DNA of 64,000 nt, taken from positions 1-64,000 of the forward strand of contig CAJQTK010000032.1 in the NCBI GenBank assembly GCA_905620495.1. Direction: 5' to 3'. A model generated the notes under the pieces. That model had not been told where the DNA came from, did not search any database, and saw nothing but the letters and a program-made list of their open reading frames with translations. Positions 18,288 to 27,226 of this stretch are shown here, one piece after another. Position numbers and translations under genes: made by a program. The stretch's first letter is position 1. Each line of letters begins with the position of its first letter. Source of the stretch: an uncultured Candidatus Pelagibacter sp. GTDB taxonomy: Bacteria; Pseudomonadota; Alphaproteobacteria; Pelagibacterales; Pelagibacteraceae.

Positions 18288-18714
18288 TTATTTATTGTTT
18301 AAGAGCCTACATTTAATTTCAGTAATTTCCTGGATGGCAGGACTTTTATACTTACCTAGAATTTTTGTTTATCATGTTGAAAATTTAAAAGATAAAAACA
18401 TTTCTTCAATATTTAAAACGATGGAAAAAAAATTATATTTTTATATTATGACACCGGCCATGATCTTAACTTGGATATTTGGTTTAATTTTAATTGTCTC
18501 CTTGGGTCCTGAAGTTTTTTCTATAACTTGGATCAAGCTAAAATTACTGTTAGTTATTCTACTGACTTCATATCATTTTTATTTGTCCAAACTTCTCAGT
18601 GATTTTAAGGTGGATCGAAATAATAAATCTTCCAAGTTTTTTAGAATAATTAACGAAGTGCCAACAATATTGCTTATTTTGATTGTTTTTATTGTTGTTT
18701 TTAAGCCCATCTAA
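18280..18714 (+). CDS. hemJ: Protoporphyrinogen IX oxidase HemJ
   Basis: Membrane protoporphyrinogen oxidase used by many alphaproteobacteria instead of HemG or HemY. The 144 aa protein has about four membrane helices and the HemJ signature SLHLISVISWMAGLLYLPRIFVYHVE with the conserved His at residue 11 and Arg at about 27. The WIKLKLLLVILLTSYHFYL segment carries another conserved His. With hemE and hemH it supplies three of the last four haem steps from one transcript. Confidence 0.93.
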   Translation: MNSYLLFKSLHLISVISWMAGLLYLPRIFVYHVENLKDKNISSIFKTMEKKLYFYIMTPAMILTWIFGLILIVSLGPEVFSITWIKLKLLLVILLTSYHFYLSKLLSDFKVDRNNKSSKFFRIINEVPTILLILIVFIVVFKPI

Positions 18715-18781
18715 GCTTGTAATACTTTAAAGAGTATATATATTTATCTAATCTAATAAATCTTAAACAAAACTCCCACAC

Positions 18782-20050
18782 ATGAATATTCAAGAACTTA
18801 AGTTAAAATCGTCTGAACAATTAATTACACAAGCAGAAGAGCTTGGTATTGAAAATGCTAGCACACTCAGAAAGCAAGAAATTTTATTTGCTATATTAAA
18901 AAAAGTTGCAGAAAAAGAAGCGATAACTGGAGCAGGAGTTTTACAATTATTACAAGATGGATTTGGTTTTTTAAGAGCAATGGAATCAAACTACTTAGCT
19001 GGACCAGATGATATTTATGTTAGTCCAAGTCAAATAAGAAAATTTGGTTTGAGAACAGGAGACACAGTTGAAGGTCCTGTAAGAGCTCCGAAAGAAGGAG
19101 AAAGATATTTTGCATTATTACAAGTAGAAAAAATAAATTTTGAAGAGCCAGAAAAAGCCCGTCACAAAATTGCATTTGATAATTTAACTCCACTCTACCC
19201 AGATAAACAAATGGTGATGGAAATTGAGACTACTAAGATTGAAAAAAAACCGGATCTAACACCAAGACTAATCGACCTTGTAAGCCCAATCGGGAAAGGT
19301 CAAAGATCAATAATCATATCACCCCCTAAAGCGGGTAAGACAATGATTTTACAAAGCATTGCAAACTCAATTGCTAAAAATTATCCAGAAAGTTATTTAA
19401 TGGTTTTGTTGATCGATGAGAGACCAGAAGAAGTAACTGACATGAAAAGAACAGTTAAAGGAGAGGTTATCAGCTCTACATTTGATGAGCCTGCTTCAAG
19501 ACACGTCGCTGTTGCTGAAATGGTAATTGAAAAAGCAAAAAGGTTAACTGAGCATAAAAAAGATGTAGTGATTTTATTGGACTCGATAACAAGGTTGGGA
19601 AGAGCTTACAATGCCGTGATACCAAGTTCTGGAAAAGTTTTAACAGGTGGTGTGGATGCAAATGCACTGCAAAGACCAAAAAGATTTTTTGGTGCTGCAA
19701 GAAATATTGAAGAAGGTGGATCTTTAACAATTATTTCAACTGCTTTGATTGATACAGGATCTAGAATGGACGAAGTTATTTTTGAAGAATTTAAAGGAAC
19801 CGGAAACAGTGAAACAGTGCTTGATAGAAAGATTGCAGAGAAAAGAATTTACCCTGCAATCGATATAACAAAATCTGGAACAAGAAGAGAAGAATTACTT
19901 TTTGACAAAGACGATCTTTCAAAAATGAATGTGTTAAGAAGAATTATCAGCCCCATGGGAACTATGGATGCAATTGAGTTTATTAATTCAAAACTTAAAG
20001 AAACCAAAAGTAATGCAGATTTCTTTAGCTCAATGAATAAACCAGCTTAA
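18782..20050 (+). CDS. rho: Transcription termination factor Rho
   Basis: Hexameric RNA-dependent helicase that ends transcription. N-terminal domain (residues 1-45), then the cold-shock-like RNA-binding fold [17 protein letters not shown], the ATPase with P-loop SPPKAGKTM (about 180-188), [13 protein letters not shown], the Q-loop [13 protein letters not shown], and the R-loop region [19 protein letters not shown]. 422 aa. A 67-base gap before it allows its own promoter. The full-length gene shows that Rho-dependent termination is available to this genome, which has few clear hairpin terminators. Confidence 0.97.
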   Translation: MNIQELKLKSSEQLITQAEELGIENASTLRKQEILFAILKKVAEKEAITGAGVLQLLQDGFGFLRAMESNYLAGPDDIYVSPSQIRKFGLRTGDTVEGPVRAPKEGERYFALLQVEKINFEEPEKARHKIAFDNLTPLYPDKQMVMEIETTKIEKKPDLTPRLIDLVSPIGKGQRSIIISPPKAGKTMILQSIANSIAKNYPESYLMVLLIDERPEEVTDMKRTVKGEVISSTFDEPASRHVAVAEMVIEKAKRLTEHKKDVVILLDSITRLGRAYNAVIPSSGKVLTGGVDANALQRPKRFFGAARNIEEGGSLTIISTALIDTGSRMDEVIFEEFKGTGNSETVLDRKIAEKRIYPAIDITKSGTRREELLFDKDDLSKMNVLRRIISPMGTMDAIEFINSKLKETKSNADFFSSMNKPA

Positions 20051-20117
20051 CACTGACCTCCCTCACCCACTAATTTAAAGTTTTACAGAACCCTAAAAGA
20101 AAAGTTATAATATCGAT

Positions 20118-21449
20118 ATGACAATTTATGCTCTATCGACAGGTCCCGGTATATCTGGGATAGCAATTATTAGAGTTTCTGGAGATGATACTAAAAAGAT
20201 AATAGAACTATTAACCAATACAACAGTTCCAGAGCCAAGAGTTGCAACAGTAAGAAAAATCAATAAAATCAACACTTCTGAGCTTATTGATGAGGGAATA
20301 ATATTATGGTTTCCTGGCCCTGAGAGCTACACAGGTGAAGATATGGTCGAATTCCACATACATGGTAGTAAAGCGGTGATCGATGCTTTGCACCACTCTA
20401 TTTCTGAAGTTGAGAATTGTCGTCTAGCTGAGCCGGGAGAGTTTACAAAGCTTGCATTTCAAAACGGAAAAATAAATTTACTCAAGGCAGAAAGCATTGC
20501 GGATTTAATTTCGGCTGAAACTGAAATTCAAAGACAACAAGCAATAAAAATTATGAATGGAAAGTCCGCTGATAAATTTAATGAGTTAAGAGAAAAACTT
20601 TTAAAGATTTTATCACACGTGGAAGCGAAAATAGATTTTCCTGACGAAGACTTACCCAAAGATATTTTTGAAAATATTAAAAAAATTTCTAGCGAAGTAA
20701 TTTTAAATATAAAAAAAATTTTAGATGACCAGAAAGTTGGTGAAAGAATTAGAGAAGGTTTTAAAATTGCAATCATAGGACCAACCAATGCTGGGAAATC
20801 TAGTTTGCTAAACCACCTTTCAAATCGAGATGCAGCAATTGTCTCAGAAATCGCTGGCACAACTAGAGACGTAATAGAGACACATTTAAATATTGACGGC
20901 TACCCAGTTATTGTTTCTGACACAGCTGGCATTAGAGAATCTAAAAATGAAATTGAAAAAAAAGGAATAAAATTAGCACTTAAAAAAGCAGAAGATGCTG
21001 ACTTAAAACTTATAGTTATAGATGCTAAAAGTCCTGATTTTAAAGGAGTTTTGAAGAAATTAATGGATGATAACACAATTCTCGTAATCAATAAATCTGA
21101 TCTTTTAAATGAAGAGTTAAATTTAGAAATAAAAAATTTTGAACACGTGTTAATTTCAGTAAAAAACAATCTCAACTTAGAAGATTTAATTTTTAAAATA
21201 AAAAATAAATTAAAAAATAAATTTATCTCAAGTGAGGATATCTTGATTACTCGTGAAAGACACAGACAACATCTTGAGCAAAGTTTAAATTACCTAAAAA
21301 ACTTTGAAGAGAAAAATGAAGCTGAAGATTTTGATAAAGCTGCTGAAGATCTTCGCTTAGCAACACGTCATTTAGGAATGATAGTAGGAAAAGTAGATGT
21401 TGAAGAGGTATTAGGTAGCATTTTCAACGATTTTTGTATTGGCAAATAA
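20118..21449 (+). CDS. mnmE: tRNA modification GTPase MnmE
   Basis: With MnmG it installs the carboxymethylaminomethyl group at U34 of tRNAs reading NNA/NNG codons. It has the N-terminal tetrahydrofolate domain (TIYALSTGPGISGIAIIRVSG), helical domain, and an inserted G domain with G1 GPTNAGKSS (about 221-229), G3 DTAGI and G4 NKSD. The C-terminal motif FCIGK is intact, with the functional Cys. 443 aa. mnmG follows after 164 bases. Confidence 0.97.
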   Translation: MTIYALSTGPGISGIAIIRVSGDDTKKIIELLTNTTVPEPRVATVRKINKINTSELIDEGIILWFPGPESYTGEDMVEFHIHGSKAVIDALHHSISEVENCRLAEPGEFTKLAFQNGKINLLKAESIADLISAETEIQRQQAIKIMNGKSADKFNELREKLLKILSHVEAKIDFPDEDLPKDIFENIKKISSEVILNIKKILDDQKVGERIREGFKIAIIGPTNAGKSSLLNHLSNRDAAIVSEIAGTTRDVIETHLNIDGYPVIVSDTAGIRESKNEIEKKGIKLALKKAEDADLKLIVIDAKSPDFKGVLKKLMDDNTILVINKSDLLNEELNLEIKNFEHVLISVKNNLNLEDLIFKIKNKLKNKFISSEDILITRERHRQHLEQSLNYLKNFEEKNEAEDFDKAAEDLRLATRHLGMIVGKVDVEEVLGSIFNDFCIGK

Positions 21450-21452
21450 TCA

Positions 21453-21593
21453 TCATTTTAAAGGGTTTTTATACCATATTTTATCATTATCGTTGGTATG
21501 CATAGCTAATTCACTAGTTTTACTCAAGAAATATAGCTCTAAATAGTTGAACGCAGATTTTTTAAAAAATACTGTCTTCTTGTAAATATTCAT
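21453..21593 (-). CDS. Candidate small protein, 46 aa, antisense in the mnmE-mnmG gap
   Basis: On the minus strand an ATG at 21593 opens a 46-codon frame ending in TGA at 21453-21455. It fills nearly all of the 164-base space between mnmE and mnmG. The product is basic with a Tyr/Phe/Leu-rich middle (AFNYLELYFLSKTSELAM) and no evident membrane segment or signal peptide. I recognise no family. A stop-free frame of this length is not common in such A+T-rich DNA but can occur by chance. No convincing Shine-Dalgarno sequence is seen. It may be an uncharacterised conserved small gene or noise. Confidence 0.35.
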   Translation of the reverse strand: MNIYKKTVFFKKSAFNYLELYFLSKTSELAMHTNDNDKIWYKNPLK

Positions 21594-21613
21594 ATCAGTT
21601 ATAAATTTAAGTT

Positions 21614-23485
21614 ATGAAAAATGATTTATCATTTGAAGTAGTCGTTATTGGAGGAGGCCATGCAGGCTGTGAAGCTGCAGCAGCGTCTGCGCGTCTTGGA
21701 GTTAGCACTGCCCTATTCACTCACAAAATTAAGACCATAGGTGAGATGTCTTGTAACCCAGCGATAGGTGGTCTTGGTAAAGGTCATCTTGTTAGAGAGA
21801 TAGATGCCTTGGATGGTGTGATGGGAGAGGTTGCAGATAAATCTGGTATACAATTTAGATTACTAAACAGAAGTAGAGGGCCTGCAGTTCAAGGACCAAG
21901 AACACAATCAGACAGATCACTATATCGTAAATATATGCAAGAAAAGTTGTTAAACTACTGTAATTTAAGCATTTTGGCGGATCCAGTGATAAAATTTATT
22001 TTTGATAAAAACACTATAAGTGGTTTTGAAACAAAGTCAGGCAAAAAAATTTTGTGCGGTAAGCTAATCGTAACTACAGGCACATTTTTGAATGGTTTGA
22101 TTCATATTGGTGATGAGAGAACACCAGCAGGAAGGTTTGATGAGAAGCCTTCAACAGGGTTAAGTGAACAACTCAAAAAATATGATTTTAAAATAGGAAG
22201 ACTTAAGACAGGAACACCACCAAGGTTGGACTCAAGAACAATTAAGTTTGATAATTTAGAAGAACAGTTTGCAGATGACGATCCTTACTTTTTTTCCTTC
22301 CTAACTAAAAAAAATTTAAACAAACAAGTTTCATGTCGGATGACTTATACGAATGAAAAGGTTCATAAGATAATTCAGAAAAATTTAAAAAAAAGTGCCG
22401 TGTATTCAGGAAGCATACAGGGGGTTGGTCCAAGATACTGTCCTTCAATAGAGGATAAAATAGTAAAGTTTGCAGATAAGGACCAACACCAGATATATTT
22501 AGAGCCTGAGGGACTAAATGACCATACAATATACCCAAATGGAATATCTACCTCACTACCTGAGGATGTACAGCAAGAAATATGTAACAATATCAGTGGC
22601 TTAGAAAATGTTAAGATAATTCGACCAGGTTATGCAATAGAATATGACTATATAGATCCTAGAGAACTATTTTTAACTCTTGAGACTAAAAAAATTCAAA
22701 ATTTATACCTTGCAGGACAAATAAATGGGACAACTGGTTATGAAGAAGCAGCTGCTCAAGGATTGATAGCTGGAATTAATGCTGCATTATCTTTTAAGAA
22801 AAGGGAGCCTTTTATTTTAGATAGATCAGATGCTTATATTGGAGTTATGATTGATGATTTAGTTACCAAGGGTGTCGCTGAACCTTATAGAATGTTTACC
22901 TCAAGAGCAGAATATAGATTAAGCTTAAGAGCGGATAATGCTGACCAAAGATTAACAAATAAGGGTATTGATATTGGGTTAATATCAAAAGAAAGAGAAG
23001 AGATTTTTAAAGATAAAGAGTATAAAATAGGCATAGTATCAAAAATAATGTCTGAATCATCAATATCACCAAGTAAAATAGTGAACTTTGATATAAAAAT
23101 TGCAAAAGATGGAGTTTTAAGAAGATCTAATGAAATTTTAACTCAAAAAGGTGTTGATATGAAAAAAATAAGAGAAATTTGGCCTGAAATCCCTTTCTTT
23201 GATGAAAAGATAGATGAACAAATCAAAATAAATGCTCATTATAGAGGTTATCTTAAAAAACAAAAAGCTGATATATTAGCCTTTAAAAGAGATGAAAATT
23301 TAATAATACCTGAAAAAGTTAATTATGATGATCTTTCAGGACTTTCAAATGAGGTAAAAGCCAAGTTTAAGCAAATAAAACCGAAAACTATGGGACAGGC
23401 ACTGCGCATTGATGGAATAACTCCAGCTGCTGCATATATTTTGTTGTCACATGTAAAAAGAAAGTCTATTAAGCTTATAGCTTAA
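21614..23485 (+). CDS. mnmG: tRNA uridine-5-carboxymethylaminomethyl modification enzyme MnmG
   Basis: FAD- and NADH-dependent partner of MnmE. The FAD-binding loop is [12 protein letters not shown] (residues 11-22). The conserved [22 protein letters not shown] block (catalytic Cys near 46), [27 protein letters not shown] and [18 protein letters not shown] are all present, as is the C-terminal helical MnmE-binding domain. 623 aa, full length. Its stop overlaps the rsmG start by one base. Confidence 0.98.
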   Translation: MKNDLSFEVVVIGGGHAGCEAAAASARLGVSTALFTHKIKTIGEMSCNPAIGGLGKGHLVREIDALDGVMGEVADKSGIQFRLLNRSRGPAVQGPRTQSDRSLYRKYMQEKLLNYCNLSILADPVIKFIFDKNTISGFETKSGKKILCGKLIVTTGTFLNGLIHIGDERTPAGRFDEKPSTGLSEQLKKYDFKIGRLKTGTPPRLDSRTIKFDNLEEQFADDDPYFFSFLTKKNLNKQVSCRMTYTNEKVHKIIQKNLKKSAVYSGSIQGVGPRYCPSIEDKIVKFADKDQHQIYLEPEGLNDHTIYPNGISTSLPEDVQQEICNNISGLENVKIIRPGYAIEYDYIDPRELFLTLETKKIQNLYLAGQINGTTGYEEAAAQGLIAGINAALSFKKREPFILDRSDAYIGVMIDDLVTKGVAEPYRMFTSRAEYRLSLRADNADQRLTNKGIDIGLISKEREEIFKDKEYKIGIVSKIMSESSISPSKIVNFDIKIAKDGVLRRSNEILTQKGVDMKKIREIWPEIPFFDEKIDEQIKINAHYRGYLKKQKADILAFKRDENLIIPEKVNYDDLSGLSNEVKAKFKQIKPKTMGQALRIDGITPAAAYILLSHVKRKSIKLIA

Positions 23486-24126
23486 TGGAAGAAATTTTAA
23501 ATAAATATCCACTACTAAAAAATGAAAATGTTTCACGTGAAACATTCATAGAGTTTGAGAGCTTCATTTCTATGCTTCAGAAAGAAAATGAAGAAATCAA
23601 CATTATAAGTAAAGAAACAGCAAAAAATGGAGTAATTAGAGAGCGTCATATAGTAGATTCAGCGCAAATAATTGAATTTGTGAATTTAAATAGTGGCACA
23701 ATATTTGATATAGGTTCAGGTGGGGGCATGCCAGGAATAATTGTATCAATTATGATCAAAAATTTGAAAAACTCTACAAAAGTACACTTATATGAAAAAA
23801 GTCACCATAAAAGTGCTTTTTTAAGAAAAGTATCAAGAGATTTAAAATTAAATACAGAAGTCATACAAGAAAATATTTTTGAGGCACAAAATTTAGAGTC
23901 AGGTACAATAATGGCAAGAGCTTTTAAGCCATTACCTGTAGTTTTGGATTTAGTTTATAAAAATTTTAGCAGTTATAAAAATTTAATTTTATTCATGGGA
24001 AAAAATGGAGAAATAATTTTAGAAGAAACTTTAAAAAATTGGGATTTTGATTTTGAAAAGAAAAAAAGTATTACAAGCGAAGATTCGTTTTTATTAAATA
24101 TAAAAAATATTAAAAAAAAAAAATAA
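23485..24126 (+). CDS. rsmG: 16S rRNA (guanine527-N7) methyltransferase RsmG
   Basis: SAM-dependent methyltransferase for G527 of 16S rRNA. The SAM loop is FDIGSGGGMPGI (about residues 73-84); RHIVDSAQI and MARAFKPLPVVLDL also fit. 213 aa, ending in a lysine run. Codons for NVSRETF near residue 14 overlay a perfect parS site, so this part of the protein is constrained by chromosome partition as well as by coding. parA follows after eight bases. Confidence 0.95.
   Translation: MEEILNKYPLLKNENVSRETFIEFESFISMLQKENEEINIISKETAKNGVIRERHIVDSAQIIEFVNLNSGTIFDIGSGGGMPGIIVSIMIKNLKNSTKVHLYEKSHHKSAFLRKVSRDLKLNTEVIQENIFEAQNLESGTIMARAFKPLPVVLDLVYKNFSSYKNLILFMGKNGEIILEETLKNWDFDFEKKKSITSEDSFLLNIKNIKKKK
23529..23544. 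promoter_or_regulatory. parS centromere site (ParB binding), inside rsmG
   Basis: TGTTTCACGTGAAACA is a perfect 16-base palindrome matching the universal bacterial parS consensus. It lies about 0.6 kb before parA, 1.4 kb before parB and 7.3 kb from the putative origin. It is read through as codons for Val-Ser-Arg-Glu-Thr in rsmG. I saw no second exact copy in the window. Confidence 0.95.
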
Positions 24127-24134
24127 AAAATTAG

Positions 24135-24929
24135 ATGCAAATTATTTCTGTAATAAATCAAAAGGGTGGAGTTGGAAAAACAACAACAGTCATCAACCTT
24201 GCGGCTGGTTTAGCTCAACAAGGGAAAAAAGTTTTAATAATTGATTTAGATCCACAAGGAAATGCAACAACAGGACTTGGTTTATCTAACTTAGAAAATT
24301 CTACTAACACAATTTATGGTGTATTGAACGGAACAAAGTCAATTACGGAAGTTATAAAAAAAACACAACTTGAAAATTTAGATATTATCACCTCTAATGT
24401 TGATTTGTCCGGACTAGAAGTGGAAACAGCTAGTGATAATGAAAGAGCCTTTATATTAAAGGTTAAATTAGCCGCTTCCTTAAATGATTTTAGAGGATAC
24501 TATGATTATATACTTATAGACTGTCCACCATCATTAAGCTTGCTCACAGTCATGGCTTTGGTTTCATCTCACTCTCTAGTGGTCCCACTGCAAACAGAAT
24601 TTTTTGCTTTAGAGGGTCTTACACAACTAATGAAGACCATAGAACGGATAAAAGTTAATTTAAATCCTGAATTAAAGATCAGGGGAATTCTTTTGACCAT
24701 GTATGACAAGAGAAACAAACTTTCATCTCAAGTTGAAAAAGAAGCAAGAGACTATTTTAAAGAAAAAGTTTATCTTACTATCATTCCAAGAAACGTCAGG
24801 CTGTCCGAAGCGCCATCTCATGGCATGCCAGTTTTAATTTATGACAAGTCATGCCTTGGAAGTAAGTCATATTTTAGTTTCACAGATGAATTTATCAATC
24901 AAGAACAAAAAATAGGGAGCATAGCATAA
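24135..24929 (+). CDS. parA: Chromosome partitioning ATPase ParA
   Basis: Deviant Walker ATPase that binds DNA non-specifically and moves ParB-parS complexes. The deviant Walker A KGGVGKTT (residues 10-17) has the signature lysine. DLDPQGNATTGLG and the Walker B IDCPPSLSLLTV follow. The 264 aa length without an N-terminal helix-turn-helix marks the chromosomal (Soj-like) type. Its stop shares a base with the parB ATG (TAATG). Confidence 0.97.
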   Translation: MQIISVINQKGGVGKTTTVINLAAGLAQQGKKVLIIDLDPQGNATTGLGLSNLENSTNTIYGVLNGTKSITEVIKKTQLENLDIITSNVDLSGLEVETASDNERAFILKVKLAASLNDFRGYYDYILIDCPPSLSLLTVMALVSSHSLVVPLQTEFFALEGLTQLMKTIERIKVNLNPELKIRGILLTMYDKRNKLSSQVEKEARDYFKEKVYLTIIPRNVRLSEAPSHGMPVLIYDKSCLGSKSYFSFTDEFINQEQKIGSIA

Positions 24930-25777
24930 TGGATACAAACAAAATAAAAAAAGGTTTGGGCAGAGGATTGTCATCTTTAATAGGTGAAACAAAAGCTGAA
25001 ATAAATATTAATAAAGTTTCCATAAGTGACTTGGTAAGTAATAAATTCCAACCAAGAAAATTATTTGATGAAGATAGTTTACAAGATTTAACAAACTCAG
25101 TAAAAGAGAGAGGCATTATCCAGCCAGTTATTGTTAGAAAATCGAATGATGATATTTCAAAATATGAAATAATTGCTGGAGAGAGAAGGTGGTTAGCCGC
25201 ACAAAGGGCAGGACTACATGAGGTTCCCGTTGTTATTACCAATGTAGATGATCTAAAATCTTTAGAATTTGCTATTGTTGAAAATGTTCAAAGAAAGGAT
25301 CTAAATGCAATTGAAGAAGCGCGTGGTTATCAACGTCTTATTGAAGAATTTTCTTATGATCAAGAAAAAGTGGCTCAATTTATTGGTAAAAGTCGTAGTC
25401 ATATAGCTAATTTTTTAAGATTATTAAGCTTACCAGAGACAGTATTAAAATTAATTCAAACAAAAAAATTAACCCCTGGTCATGCAAAAATTTTAGTTGG
25501 ATTAGATAATGCAGAATTCGTTGCAAATAAAATAGTTGAAAAAAACCTTTCTGTTAGACAATCAGAAAATTATGTAAAGATTTTTAAGATAAAAAAACAT
25601 TCACTTAAAACATCAAAAGATGCAAACTTACAAGCTTTAGAATCTTCAATTATAGAAAAAATTGGAATAAATGTTTTAATTAAAAAAAAAAGAAATAATA
25701 CAGGGACCATAGTGGTAGAGTACAAAGACTTAGATCAACTGAATAAAATAATTGAAATTATAAAATCTAATTATTAG
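24929..25777 (+). CDS. parB: Chromosome partitioning protein ParB
   Basis: CTP-dependent DNA clamp that loads at parS. The N-terminus KKGLGRGLSSLIGE is the ParA-contacting motif. The CTP-binding domain includes QPRKLFDED, RGIIQPVIVRK and the GERRWLAAQRAG box (about residues 84-95). The helix-turn-helix follows (EKVAQFIGKSRSHIANFLRLL), then LTPGHAKILVGL and a C-terminal dimerisation domain. 282 aa. It converges on holA with a four-base overlap. Confidence 0.97.
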   Translation: MDTNKIKKGLGRGLSSLIGETKAEININKVSISDLVSNKFQPRKLFDEDSLQDLTNSVKERGIIQPVIVRKSNDDISKYEIIAGERRWLAAQRAGLHEVPVVITNVDDLKSLEFAIVENVQRKDLNAIEEARGYQRLIEEFSYDQEKVAQFIGKSRSHIANFLRLLSLPETVLKLIQTKKLTPGHAKILVGLDNAEFVANKIVEKNLSVRQSENYVKIFKIKKHSLKTSKDANLQALESSIIEKIGINVLIKKKRNNTGTIVVEYKDLDQLNKIIEIIKSNY

Positions 25778-26763
25778 TTTTTTTTAGAATTATTAATTAT
25801 GAAATCTGACAATATATTTTCTCCTACACTTGCATTTTTTTTAATTAACAATTCAATCTCATTGCTTTTATAAATTAAAATCTTTAATTTGTCTTTCTCC
25901 CAAGACCTTATTTGTTGTTTTACTAATGGTTTATCTTTCCAGAAAATTGGTGGTTTAAAAGAAGAAACTGCTTGATCTATATTATTTTTTTCATCAACTA
26001 ATTCATAAATTTTTATTAATCGTTTCAACTTAGCCAGTAATGTTCTTATGATTATTATACTGTCCTCATCTGAGAAGTTATTTTCATTTAAAATAGTGAC
26101 AGTTTTCCTGGTGTTTTTAGCAAGAGAGTGGTCAATTAGCTCTGAGGCACTATAGTTATCTGCTAGGTTTGTTAGCTTAATAATTTCTTGAAGGTTTATA
26201 TTTTTTTTATTTAACGAAAAACTTTCAATCTTTGCTAACTCATTATTTAAATTTTTTCTATCACCCCTGCTTCTTTCTATCAAAATATTTATTAATTGTT
26301 GTGATATTGAAATTTTTTTATTTCGAAAAAACTGACTAATTATAGAGTTTAATGTTTGATTATTATCTTCGTAGAACGCAGCGCATATAACCTCTTTTTC
26401 TTTTTCAAAAAATTTTCTCAATATAGATTTTTTTTCAAGATTTTTTGAATTTAAAATAATTTGAATATCTTGTGGATTTTTTTCTATTAGGCTTTCTATT
26501 GTCTCTTTAATTTTGTCTGTAGTTCTATTAATTATTATGAGTTTTTCGTCATCAAAGAACGATTTTGTAAGTACACCGTTAAAAAAATCATTTTTATTAT
26601 CTAATATTTCTTTCTCTTCGTATCTATGTATTTTACCTAGATAATTTTTTTCAAATAAATTTTTTATAGTTTCTTCTTTTAAGCCCTCATTATCACCATA
26701 GAAAAGGAAAAAGTTATGTTGGTTTAATTTTAATTTACTTATCTCAAATGACTTTAATATCAT
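25774..26763 (-). CDS. holA: DNA polymerase III delta subunit HolA
   Basis: Clamp-loader wrench that opens the beta ring. The N-terminus FFLFYGDNEGLKEETIKNLF matches the HolA domain-I strand and degenerate P-loop. ILNSKNLEKKSILRKFFEK and LIERSRGDRKNLNNELAKI are conserved landmarks, with the collar domain after residue 205. 329 aa. It follows lptE with a four-base overlap, in the leuS-lptE-holA order common in Proteobacteria. Confidence 0.9.
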   Translation of the reverse strand: MILKSFEISKLKLNQHNFFLFYGDNEGLKEETIKNLFEKNYLGKIHRYEEKEILDNKNDFFNGVLTKSFFDDEKLIIINRTTDKIKETIESLIEKNPQDIQIILNSKNLEKKSILRKFFEKEKEVICAAFYEDNNQTLNSIISQFFRNKKISISQQLINILIERSRGDRKNLNNELAKIESFSLNKKNINLQEIIKLTNLADNYSASELIDHSLAKNTRKTVTILNENNFSDEDSIIIIRTLLAKLKRLIKIYELVDEKNNIDQAVSSFKPPIFWKDKPLVKQQIRSWEKDKLKILIYKSNEIELLIKKNASVGENILSDFIINNSKKN

Positions 26764-27224
26764 TGAATATTAGATAATTTGAAAATCAATTCATCCATCA
26801 TTGTATTGGTTAAACTGGTTTTTAATTTTCTTTCATATTTATTGAGATCAAATTTGTTTGATTTATTATCGTATTTAAGCGTTTTTTCTAATCGTAGTGT
26901 ATTTTTGACCTTTTCTTTCTGCATTACTTCTACTTTAATTATTATTGTGTTTTTAAAACTTGTGGGATCGCCCTTGATATCTTTTGCTAAAATTGCTCTA
27001 TTTGATGTGCTATTGATTTTAACATCAAACACTTTATTTTTTTGGTTCAAAATATAGCCACTAAGCTTTTGTTTAATTTTTAAATTTATATATGTGTCAC
27101 CTGTTAAAGTAATATCTTTTATCGAGAAATCGTAATTAATTATTTTTTTTTTTGAATACATAATTTCATATCCACAGGATGTGGTCAGAAAAAAAATAAA
27201 TATTATAACAACTCTTTTTAACAT
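26760..27224 (-). CDS. lptE: LPS-assembly lipoprotein LptE
   Basis: Outer-membrane lipoprotein that plugs the LptD barrel for lipopolysaccharide export. The N-terminal signal VVIIFIFFLTTSCGY contains a lipobox with Cys at 17. The small alpha/beta domain ends in a helix SLTNTMMDELIFKLSNIQ, as in LptE. 154 aa, weakly conserved; the assignment leans on lipobox, size and the position between leuS and holA. Confidence 0.82.
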   Translation of the reverse strand: MLKRVVIIFIFFLTTSCGYEIMYSKKKIINYDFSIKDITLTGDTYINLKIKQKLSGYILNQKNKVFDVKINSTSNRAILAKDIKGDPTSFKNTIIIKVEVMQKEKVKNTLRLEKTLKYDNKSNKFDLNKYERKLKTSLTNTMMDELIFKLSNIQ

Positions 27225-27226
27225 TA

